Shown: positions 29,339 to 37,999 of the stretch, one piece after another | Layout: each line of letters starts with the position of its first letter | Numbering within the stretch: the stretch's first letter is position 1 | Origin: Gracilibacter sp. | GTDB lineage: Bacteria; Bacillota; Desulfitobacteriia; Desulfitobacteriales; Syntrophobotulaceae | Reading direction: 5' to 3' | NCBI GenBank assembly: GCA_024637055.1 | Contig: JAGXFZ010000078.1 | Location: 1-38,127 of the forward strand | DNA length: 38,127 nt | Made by a program: the position numbers and the translations under genes | Notes under the pieces: model-generated | Seen by the model: only the letters and a program-made list of their open reading frames with translations | What the model was told of the DNA's origin: nothing | The model's database searches: none

Positions 29339-30672
29339 TAAAACTTCCGCCTACGGCTATTGAAAACGGTGCTTTCACCAAACTCTTCTTCTTTGGCATT
29401 AATAACAAGGGCGACAAGCATTCCCATACTTAGCCAAAGCATGGGATCCTCAAAGAAGCGGGCTTCCATTTGGGAACTGATAAAGATAGCTATAATCCAA
29501 CTGAAATAACCAATCCCTAAAACATAGCTTGCTTTAATACTCTGGCTCACGCGATAAAGAGTATGGATAAGGGCTATCCCAATTAGCGAAAATGATATAA
29601 TCCCGATCCATCCCAGCTCAGCAGCTATCGTAACCGCCGAGGTATGAGAGAGGCTGACACTGGTATCAGTTGGATTTGCCAGATAATCAGCTAAATATTT
29701 CTTTTGGAAACCACCAAGCCCCACTCCCCAAGTGGGGCTATTTTCAAATATGTCTATTCCCGCCTTAATCAAATTCATACGCACTGAACCTGGTGCTGTT
29801 AACTCTTGCTTGATATTCAGAAAACGTGTTATAAGACCGGAATTCATGATTACCGCACCTAAGCCCAATACACCCATAATCCCTGCAGGTATTAAGACCC
29901 TGCGACTACGAAGCATGACCAGAAGAAAGAGGATAACCACACCCAAAGTAAGAATTCCTCCACGTGACATTGTCAGCACCAGCTCTCCTACTAAGACAAA
30001 TAAGCCAACCGTATACAGACTCAGTTTTGACTTGCTGTTGGAGAAATATTGAAGGATTAAATTCGAAGCAATAGCAAGAACCAGGAAACGGGCAAAAATA
30101 TTTGGGTCAACGAAGGTAGCGTTAATCCGCCAAAAAGCCCCTTGGACATGAACTTCTTGCCAGAGGAGGTTCCCTGTGTAAGCTTGATAAAAGGTCAAAG
30201 GCGCAAGCGCAAGCCCAACTGCATTTACAAGTTTAAAAGGAATCAATGGGTTGAAGCGGTGGGAGATAATTAGAATAACACTAAAATATAGAGCTATAAA
30301 AACACTTAGCCTCATTGATTCTACCAGTGTCTTGGTCTGATCAATAGAATGGAAATAACTCCCCGCAGCCACCAGTAAATAGAGAATAAGTGCCCAAGTT
30401 AATGGTTGAGTCGAAATCTTACGCAATTTTCGACGCGTATCAGAACAAGTAATAAGCTTAACCAAAGCAACAATTATAATGGCAAAAGTAGTTAACCTTG
30501 AGAGGCTAATTATACCCAGAGTTTGCGCTAAAAAAGGTATATCCGGATACCAAGTACTCGATATTTCTAGAGCTACAGAAAGAGCGAGCAAAAGAACAAG
30601 ACCTTCAGGCCTGAATATACCTAAACCAATAATAACAATAATAGTCAGGGTAAGCAGCACCCATTCTAACAA
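29338..30672 (-). CDS. O-antigen ligase/polymerase-family membrane protein
   Basis: Multiple TMs; VLTMSRGGILTL; GVGLGGFQKKY...SHTSAVTIAAELGWIG. Confidence 0.8.
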   Translation of the reverse strand: MLEWVLLTLTIIVIIGLGIFRPEGLVLLLALSVALEISSTWYPDIPFLAQTLGIISLSRLTTFAIIIVALVKLITCSDTRRKLRKISTQPLTWALILYLLVAAGSYFHSIDQTKTLVESMRLSVFIALYFSVILIISHRFNPLIPFKLVNAVGLALAPLTFYQAYTGNLLWQEVHVQGAFWRINATFVDPNIFARFLVLAIASNLILQYFSNSKSKLSLYTVGLFVLVGELVLTMSRGGILTLGVVILFLLVMLRSRRVLIPAGIMGVLGLGAVIMNSGLITRFLNIKQELTAPGSVRMNLIKAGIDIFENSPTWGVGLGGFQKKYLADYLANPTDTSVSLSHTSAVTIAAELGWIGIISFSLIGIALIHTLYRVSQSIKASYVLGIGYFSWIIAIFISSQMEARFFEDPMLWLSMGMLVALVINAKEEEFGESTVFNSRRRKF

Positions 30673-30685
30673 ACCATCGACCTCC

Positions 30686-31333
30686 TTAAAAAACTACTCT
30701 TTTCTTAGGTATTACTTTTGCCGGTACACCAATAACCGTCATGCCATCTGAAACATCCTTCACCACAACCGCACCGGCACCAACAATACTCCAAGTTCCA
30801 ACTTTCTTCCCAGGAATCACAATAGCACCGATACCAACATGACTTCCTTCCCCAACACTGACCTTACCGCATAAACCAACGTTAGGAGATACATGAACGT
30901 AGTCTCCTAATTTATTATCATGCTCCACCACGGCAGCCGTATTGACAATACAATGATTGCCAACTGCAGCATCAGCATTAACAACAGCATTAGGCATTAT
31001 CACCGTTCCATAACCAATCTTAGCCGACCGACTTATTACAGCCCTTGGATGGATTAAAGTCTCATACTGCTCAAGAGGTATGGCAAGTCGCTCAAATAGT
31101 TTTTTGCGATCAGCATTGTTACCGATAGCTAGGCAGAACGTATACTCTTCCACATTTAAACTAGATAGGAAAGCAGTATTCGCATATATGATTCCGTTGA
31201 CTTCATTCGTTTTCTCAATAGCATCATCCACGATGGCATATAATGTTAAGTCCTCATTTTCAGCTACAATATCTTGTATAACCTTACTATGGCCACTAGC
31301 ACCTATTAAAATCAATTTAGTCATTATCGGCAC
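30686..31333 (-). CDS. PglD/NeuD-like sugar O/N-acetyltransferase
   Basis: [19 protein letters not shown]-terminal hexapeptide repeats. Confidence 0.88.
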   Translation of the reverse strand: MPIMTKLILIGASGHSKVIQDIVAENEDLTLYAIVDDAIEKTNEVNGIIYANTAFLSSLNVEEYTFCLAIGNNADRKKLFERLAIPLEQYETLIHPRAVISRSAKIGYGTVIMPNAVVNADAAVGNHCIVNTAAVVEHDNKLGDYVHVSPNVGLCGKVSVGEGSHVGIGAIVIPGKKVGTWSIVGAGAVVVKDVSDGMTVIGVPAKVIPKKRVVF

Positions 31334-31937
31334 CTTCTTTTCTTATTGTACCTTTGAATTTTTCCGTTGTAACATGTCCAACCTGATTTATACCTTCTGA
31401 TTTAAAGACCTTGAACGCAGTTAAAAAGAGTATTTTAATATCCAGCCAGAAAGATTGATTATCGACATACCAAACATCTAGCTTGAATTTATCTTCCCAG
31501 CTTAGTGCATTACGCCCATTAACCTGAGCCCAACCGGTAATTCCAGGCTTCGCTTCATGCCTCCGGGCCTGTTCAGAAGTATATAAAGGTAGATACTCCA
31601 TCAATAACGGACGGGGACCCACCAAACTTAAATCTCCCTTTATTACATTAAATAACTGAGGAAGTTCGTCCAAGCTCAACTTACGGATTATTCTACCTGT
31701 CTTTGTTAAGCGTACATCATCAGGCAAAAGTTCACCATTTTCATCACGTTCATCCGTCATAGTCCTGAACTTGTAAACATAAAAAGGTTTCCCATGTAGT
31801 CCCGGACGCTGCTGGGTAAAGATAACAGGAGAACCTAATTTTCTACTAATAACCAAAGATGTAATAAGTAAGATAGGAGAAGCTATTATTAACCCAATAA
31901 TGGAAACGGTCAAATCAAACAATCTTTTTAACATCAT
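31317..31937 (-). CDS. Initiating sugar-phosphate transferase (PglC-like)
   Basis: [54 protein letters not shown]. Confidence 0.92.
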   Translation of the reverse strand: MMLKRLFDLTVSIIGLIIASPILLITSLVISRKLGSPVIFTQQRPGLHGKPFYVYKFRTMTDERDENGELLPDDVRLTKTGRIIRKLSLDELPQLFNVIKGDLSLVGPRPLLMEYLPLYTSEQARRHEAKPGITGWAQVNGRNALSWEDKFKLDVWYVDNQSFWLDIKILFLTAFKVFKSEGINQVGHVTTEKFKGTIRKEGADND

Positions 31938-33175
31938 TTACTCCTGCTTACATCGCTTAACATATGTAATTCAAGTTTTATAGCTAGTTTTGCCCATGAA
32001 TAATTATTTTCAACATATTTTCTAAGAGCATACCCTGTTTGAAGCTTATATTGCTCGTCATGAATCTTGTTTAATATATCTGTTGCCAACTCATCCGGAC
32101 TCTCAGAGAGATTGATTCCTTCCACATCCTTAAAACTACCAATCACTTCTTTACTAGAATACATCATAACCGGCAGACCTGAAGCCATATAGTCATATAA
32201 TTTATTCATACTAAAGCCCCATTTATAAAGAGGGGATTTTTTGATAGATATAAAAGATAGATCAGCTAGACTCAACAAATAAGGTATTTTTTCCTTAGAT
32301 ATAGGATCCAGAAAGGTCACATTGCTTAAATTGTTTGTCCGCGCTAACCTTATCAGATCATTCTTCTTTAAACCATTGCCAACTAGAATAAATTGTACAT
32401 CGGAATTATCTTTAAGTAAATTTGCAGTCTCAATCAAAGGTTCGAGATGATTGGCTATCCCATGGGAGCCGGTATAAACGACTGTATATTTATAGGATTG
32501 CATCACTCTTAAAATATCTTCATCCTGCCTGATTTCCTGAAAACTTTCAATGTTTACACCATTAGGCAGATAGACCACTTTATCGTTATCGACACCTCTA
32601 GATTCAACATAGTCAGCCGCCTTATCAAACAAAACAATAATCTTGGCAGCTTTCTGATATAAAAACTTCTCAAAAACATACAAAGCCTGAGCAATCGGAT
32701 TATGCTTACTTAGTTTCCCGAAGTCCACAAACGTCTGAGGCCAAAGATCGCGTTCCTCAAAATAAAAGACACTCTTAGACTTCTTAGATATTAAATAACC
32801 AATATACGCTGCCAACGGATGCACACTTGACCCGATAATAATATCCGGTTCTTCAGTCTTTAATTCCTTGATCCCAGCCCTATAGGCGTTATAAGTATAA
32901 TCCAAAATATTTTTAATGCGCTTTATAGTTCCCTGATAGGCCGCAGTCTTCACCCATACAAAGTTAATCCCATTAATACTCTCTTTAACAGAAGAAACAC
33001 CGCTATCATAACGATGAGTTTCTTCCTTAACAAAATGATTATATGAAGAAGCAAAGATCGTAACCTCATGCCCTTTTTTTACAAGCTCATATGCCAAATC
33101 ATAATGCCGCGTACCACCCACATAAACAGGCGTCGTAGCATAATGATTAAAAATCCAGATGTTCAATATAATCAA
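31934..33175 (-). CDS. GT4-type glycosyltransferase
   Basis: [42 protein letters not shown] at 33166 may be the better start. Confidence 0.88.
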   Translation of the reverse strand: MIILNIWIFNHYATTPVYVGGTRHYDLAYELVKKGHEVTIFASSYNHFVKEETHRYDSGVSSVKESINGINFVWVKTAAYQGTIKRIKNILDYTYNAYRAGIKELKTEEPDIIIGSSVHPLAAYIGYLISKKSKSVFYFEERDLWPQTFVDFGKLSKHNPIAQALYVFEKFLYQKAAKIIVLFDKAADYVESRGVDNDKVVYLPNGVNIESFQEIRQDEDILRVMQSYKYTVVYTGSHGIANHLEPLIETANLLKDNSDVQFILVGNGLKKNDLIRLARTNNLSNVTFLDPISKEKIPYLLSLADLSFISIKKSPLYKWGFSMNKLYDYMASGLPVMMYSSKEVIGSFKDVEGINLSESPDELATDILNKIHDEQYKLQTGYALRKYVENNYSWAKLAIKLELHMLSDVSRSK

Positions 33176-33216
33176 CCTCTCTTGATTATATTACCATAAA
33201 ATAGTACCACACAAAA

Positions 33217-33265
33217 GTAAAGTCGGGTAAAGTCGGGTAAAGTCGGGGACGGTTCTTTACTTTAC
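33217..33265 (+). repeat. 29-bp repeat (33237-33265) preceded by two tandem 10-bp copies of its 5' arm
   Basis: gtaaagtcgg x3 then ggacggttctttactttac. Confidence 0.95.
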
Positions 33266-33335
33266 ACTTTTCCCCAAACATTACTCAACCAAAGCTTCCC
33301 ATTTTCCAATAAAAGCAAAATATTTCTAATATTAA

Positions 33336-33362
33336 ACAGGTAAAAAACTAAATGCGTCGAAT
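33336..33362 (+). promoter_or_regulatory. Sigma-H-like promoter for the REC-GGDEF gene
   Basis: ACAGGTAAA-N11-GTCGAAT (one mismatch in the -35). Confidence 0.55.
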
Positions 33363-33418
33363 TATCAAAAAATAATGATGACTAACCTTCATGATTTTAT
33401 AAAGAAGGGCGAACACGA

Positions 33419-34324
33419 ATGGATAATACCATAATGATCGTTGATGATCAGACTCTTAATCTACGTTTATTAGAAGAAGTATTGAAGGATTACACAGTTA
33501 TTCTGGCGAAGGATGGAGAACATGCTCTCCAAATCCTAGAAGGAGATAATTTACCAGACCTTATATTACTTGACGTTCTTATGCCTGGGTTGAGCGGATT
33601 TGAAGTGATTAAGAAAATTAAAGACAATGATAAGACAAGAGACATCCCGGTTATCTTCATAACAGGTCTTAAGTCGGTCCAAGATGAAGAAGAAGGCTTA
33701 AATCTTGGCGCAATGGATTATATCATGAAGCCTTTTAACCCAGCAATCGTTCGGGCCCGTGTTAGAAACACCTTGCGATTTAGGAATCAACAGAAGATGC
33801 TGGAAACTATGGCACATATAGATGGCTTAACTGAAATTTCCAATCGAAGAAATTTTGATGTGATTCTGAATAGAGAATTTAAGAGTGCAGTACGAAATAA
33901 AAGATGGCTCTCTCTCATCATGATAGATGTTGATCAGTTTAAACACTATAATGACAGCTATGGTCATGCCAAAGGTGACGTAGCTCTGATAAAAATAGCC
34001 AAAACAATTAAATCATGCCTTAAGCGATCGGATGATTATGTTGCAAGATATGGGGGAGAAGAATTTGCCGTTATTCTTCCCGATACTGATGAGATTGGGG
34101 GAACGGAAGTCGCAGAAAGTATCCGTCAGGCAATTAATACTATCAAAATGGAACATAAAAAATCAAAAGGGGACCCTTGGCTAACAATAAGTTTGGGCGG
34201 GTATAGTTGCATACCGGAACATTCACAAAATGAGCAACGTATTATTGAAAAGGCTGATATTTGCCTCTACAGAGCAAAGAACAACGGTAGAAATTGCGTT
34301 GAGTGGGAGCAAAGTGTAAAGTAA
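33419..34324 (+). CDS. Response regulator-GGDEF diguanylate cyclase (PleD/WspR-like architecture)
   Basis: REC: IMIVDDQ...LILLDVLMPG...KPF; RSDDYVARYGGEEF with I-site RxxD. Confidence 0.93.
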   Translation: MDNTIMIVDDQTLNLRLLEEVLKDYTVILAKDGEHALQILEGDNLPDLILLDVLMPGLSGFEVIKKIKDNDKTRDIPVIFITGLKSVQDEEEGLNLGAMDYIMKPFNPAIVRARVRNTLRFRNQQKMLETMAHIDGLTEISNRRNFDVILNREFKSAVRNKRWLSLIMIDVDQFKHYNDSYGHAKGDVALIKIAKTIKSCLKRSDDYVARYGGEEFAVILPDTDEIGGTEVAESIRQAINTIKMEHKKSKGDPWLTISLGGYSCIPEHSQNEQRIIEKADICLYRAKNNGRNCVEWEQSVK

Positions 34325-34344
34325 AGAACCGTCCCTAACTTTAC
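34316..34344 (-). repeat. 29-bp GTAAAGT-armed repeat overlapping the 3' end of the REC-GGDEF CDS
   Basis: GTAAAGTAAAGAACCGTCCCTAACTTTAC. Confidence 0.95.
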
Positions 34345-34362
34345 CTAACTTTAAAGATTGAG

Positions 34363-36524
34363 GTGGAGAGCAATATGTTACAAGCTAGGTTTCTTCTTTT
34401 GTCTTTCATCATTCTTCTGGCTCTGATCTTTCCAGCAAACATCTTCGCAGTAACAGATAATGAAACGGAGAGGCTTTCCGGCAGTAATCGGATGGCCACC
34501 ATGTATGAGATAGCACTACACCAGTATCCAGATATGGTCGATAATGTTGTACTAGCTTCTGGCTATGGGTTCGCAGATGCCTTGGCAGGCGTTCCTTTTG
34601 CCCATCAAAAAAATGCACCTATCTTGCTTGTAGATAAAATTCCAAAAACCAACAGTCATGCAATTCAATATATCACCGACCATCTTCGCACCGATGGCAA
34701 GGTATACATACTAGGGGGCTCAGGTGTTATCAGCCTGGAATGTGAAACAATGCTGAAATCTTTAGGCGTTACTCCTGAGAATATTACCAGAATCGCCGGG
34801 CCAATCGCTACGAGACCGCTGTAGAAATAGCAAAAAACATGGTGCATGACGGTAGTGAATATTACCTCGTCTCCGGTGTTAACTTTCCCGATGCCTTAAG
34901 TGCTTCAGTCCTTGCAGCCACTACTGATTATTACACCGCCGAAGAAGCGGATTATCTAACAAGCGAAGGTACGTCCGTTAAACCAAGCAGGGGCGGAATA
35001 CCTATCTTACTTTTACCTTCGAATGGAACCATCCCTGACATAATCATCACCTATCTTAATAAAGCACCCCTCGACCCAACTCAGAAGCAAACTCTCCAGG
35101 TAATAGGTGGTATAGGTGCAATTCCAGATAAAACACTGCAAGAATTAAATACTAAAGTAACGCAATTAGCATATCAAGGTGTAAAACGTATCAGCGGTAA
35201 TGATCGTTACGAAACCAATAAAAACCTTGTCCTCCAACAGGACAGATTCGACAAATCCTGGCAGGATAATGGACAAGGCTTGCCTGTGCCTCAGGTTGTT
35301 CTCGCTTATGGACAGGATTATCCTGACGCCTTAACGGGAGCAGTTTTGGCAGCCAACCTCAAAGCACCGCTGGTATTGATTAATAAAAATATGCCATCAG
35401 CCACCTCAGACATACTCCTTAACTTCTACCAGAGAAACCTTTCTTCCGAGCCAACCGCCACCAACATCATTGTCTTGGGTGGTACAGGTGTAGTATCCCA
35501 AGAGACTGTCGTTAAAGCAGATTACTTATTTAACGATGGAAAGATAACGGGAGGAACGCAAGTAAGTACACTAGCCACTGACTTCAATTTCCCTTTCGCA
35601 GCAGTCCAAGCATCTAACGCTATCATTTATGTATCAGATACCAATAACCATTTAATCAAGATGATAAAGCCGGATGGAACTGTGACCACATATGCTGGTG
35701 AAATAAATGAACTAGATGCCTACGGTATGCCTATCGGAGGCCATGTCGATAGCCAAAGAGCAACAGCCCAGTTCAATTTCCCTAAAGGATTAGCGTTAGA
35801 TAATAATGGGAATCTCTATATAGCCGATTCCGGTAATGGTGATATCAGAGTGATTGACAATCAAGGAATGGTATCTACCTTAGTCCAAGGTTTAAACCAA
35901 CCATCTGGTTTAGTTTTCAGCGACAACGGAAATCTCTATGTCACCGAAACTATGAAACACCGGGTGCTTGAAGTAAAAATGGACGGTACTTTTGAAGTCA
36001 TCGCCGGAGGTAATTATGAAGAAAGAGATGGTTACCTCGAAGGGGCTTTGGCTGATGGCCAAGGAGAAGAAGCTAAGTTTAACGAACCAACCGGACTCGC
36101 CCTAGGAGAGGATGGAAGCATCTATGTCTCAGACAGCGGCAACCAAAGAATCAGAATAATTGATACCGATAACAGAGCTACAACCTTAGCAGGCAGTGGG
36201 ACAGACTTAATCCCCTACACCACCTATATTGAGGGCGATTTCCAAGATGGCAGCCTTCAGACGGCAGCCTTTAACTTTCCTACGGGTATTACCATCGACT
36301 CAGATGGAGCAATCTATGTGGCGGATAGTTATAACCACGCCATCAGATTAATCTCCGATGGGCAAGTCACCACCCTAACCGGAACAGGAACATACGGCAA
36401 AGATAACGGATACCTGGACCAAGCCCAATTTGATGGACCAAGCCATTTGGAATTCCTAGACAATGGTAACCTGCTTGTAGTTGATCGACTGAATAACCAG
36501 CTAAGGGTTATAGAATTTGAGTAG
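34363..36524 (+). pseudogene. Frameshifted secreted CWB2 (about 3 repeats) + NHL beta-propeller protein
   Basis: ORFs 34363..34824 and 34839..36524 join through a -1 shift near 34803: ITRIAGP then NRYETAVEIAKNMVHD in the other frame; NHL units (GNLYIADSGNGDIRVID etc.) follow. Confidence 0.8.
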
Positions 36525-36539
36525 TGGTATAAAGTTAGC

Positions 36540-36602
36540 GTAAAGTTAGGGACGGTTCTTTACTTTACATTTTGTAAAGTAAAGAACCGTCCCTAACTTT
36601 AC
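36540..36602. repeat. Second inverted pair of 29-bp repeats (perfect 29-bp stem, 5-nt loop)
   Basis: 36540-36568 and 36574-36602 exact reverse complements. Confidence 0.95.
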
Positions 36603-36604
36603 TC

Positions 36605-36633
36605 TTGTTATAATTTTAAAACAGCGCTATAAT
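36605..36633 (+). promoter_or_regulatory. Sigma-A-like promoter for the transporter gene
   Basis: TTGTTA-N17-TATAAT. Confidence 0.65.
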
Positions 36634-36667
36634 AGATGTATACCCTGCGGGGGTATACATCTATTAT
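36629..36667. promoter_or_regulatory. 17-bp-arm palindrome, CsoR-family-like operator
   Basis: ATAATAGATGTATACCC-TGCGG-GGGTATACATCTATTAT overlapping the -10. Confidence 0.6.
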
Positions 36668-36682
36668 TAAAGGATGAACGAT

Positions 36683-37663
36683 ATGGAAATGAAAAGTGTA
36701 CTTAAAAAAATGATATTATGGCCGTCCAAAAACATTGCTCTAGCTATACCAGCAGTATTGTTGTTAGGATTTATAGTCGGACTTATCTTAGATACTTCTT
36801 CATTGAAGGTACTCATCTTACCCATCGCTATGTTAATGATCTATCCCACCATGATAGGTTTCAAACCCCAAGAAGTCCTGAACTTCTCTCATGGTCGCTT
36901 GATGATTACTATCATAATATTGAACTTTATCGCAATTCCTATAATCGCCTACCTCTTAGGAACAGGATTCCTACTAAGCGATCCCCAACTATTCGCTGGA
37001 CTGGCCATCACAGCTCTACTACCCACTAGTAACATGACCATTGCCTTCACCATGTTAGCCAAAGGTAACGTACCCGCTGCTATCAAATCGACAACCACAG
37101 GCCTACTTCTAGGATCTTTACTTGCTCCTTGGTACCTGCTAGTTATGGTAGGGAAATACGTACCCATCGATATCTTCCTAACCCTAAAAACAATCTCCCT
37201 CATCATCATCGTTCCCCTAATCCTAGGGATGATCACCTATTCCTATATCATGAAGAAATACTCCTTGGAGTATTTCAAAAAGACTATCAAACCATATCTT
37301 CCTGCTGCCAGCTCCTGGGGAATGATCTTCATCATCTTCATCAGTATCAGCATGAATGCTCCCAGAATCATCTCTAGCCTGAACTTATTTTTAATCGCCC
37401 TGCTAGTACAAATCGTATTCTACGGTATCAATTATAGCTTAGCTATCTTTTTCAGCAGAAAAATGTTCAACCCTCAAGACGGCTTAACCCTAGTCTTTTC
37501 CACCGCCCTTAGGAATTTATCGATTGCTATAGGGCTAGCAGCAACAGCCTTCGGACCTAATGCCGCACTTATGGTATCTCTGGCATTCTTAATCCAAGGT
37601 CAAGCGGCGGCTTTGTTTATCAAGCTTAATAACCGCTATGGGTTGCTTGGCAAATCTGGCTAG
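36683..37663 (+). CDS. Bile acid:sodium symporter / ACR3-like transporter
   Basis: About 10 TM; LLPTSNMTIAFTMLAKGN; AAAGGA SD is 8 nt before ATG 36683 (listed start 36674 abuts the SD). Confidence 0.75.
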   Translation: MEMKSVLKKMILWPSKNIALAIPAVLLLGFIVGLILDTSSLKVLILPIAMLMIYPTMIGFKPQEVLNFSHGRLMITIIILNFIAIPIIAYLLGTGFLLSDPQLFAGLAITALLPTSNMTIAFTMLAKGNVPAAIKSTTTGLLLGSLLAPWYLLVMVGKYVPIDIFLTLKTISLIIIVPLILGMITYSYIMKKYSLEYFKKTIKPYLPAASSWGMIFIIFISISMNAPRIISSLNLFLIALLVQIVFYGINYSLAIFFSRKMFNPQDGLTLVFSTALRNLSIAIGLAATAFGPNAALMVSLAFLIQGQAAALFIKLNNRYGLLGKSG

Positions 37664-37733
37664 ACGAAGAAATCACATATCCATCACTTAACTTAATAAG
37701 AAAGTATATCTAAGCTTAATAAGTAAGTAATCT

Positions 37734-37769
37734 AAAAGACCTCACATCTAAATGGTGTGAGGTCTTTTT
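37734..37769 (+). terminator. Rho-independent terminator
   Basis: AAAAGACCTCACA ... TGTGAGGTCTTTTT. Confidence 0.88.
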
Positions 37770-37935
37770 GTTGTTACAAGTCTTATTTTCTACTTTTATT
37801 AATGAAAAATATCCTGAACATGAAGAAGTAACGTATCTCTACAAGAATAATTTCTACTACCATTCAGGAATCATCTCCTCTGTCTCTCAATCCATGCTCT
37901 TAGATTAGAAACAGGTAATATTAATTTATCAAAAC

Positions 37936-37963
37936 AAAACCTGACCACAAGAGGTCAGGTTTT
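37936..37963. terminator. Bidirectional terminator hairpin
   Basis: AAAACCTGACC-ACAAGA-GGTCAGGTTTT. Confidence 0.8.
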
Positions 37964-37968
37964 AACAT

Positions 37969-37994
37969 GGTGACAGAGGACGTCCTCTGTCACC
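37969..37994. repeat. Perfect 26-bp palindrome, derived GGTGACA-armed repeat
   Basis: GGTGACAGAGGACGTCCTCTGTCACC. Confidence 0.85.
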
Positions 37995-37999
37995 TCCCT

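Noticed and set aside
34801-34824. Programmed -1 frameshift in the CWB2-NHL gene
   Set aside because: No slippery heptamer is visible at the junction; a base loss is simpler.
37770-37907. Short plus-strand open frame ...FINEKYPEHEEVTYLYKNNFYYHSGIISSVSQSMLLD after the transporter
   Set aside because: Only about 45 codons, starts at the terminator tail and has no RBS; at most a gene remnant.
37890-37916. tctctcaatccatgctcttagattagaaac looks a little like a CRISPR repeat
   Set aside because: Single occurrence, no spacers or second copy and no cas genes in the window.
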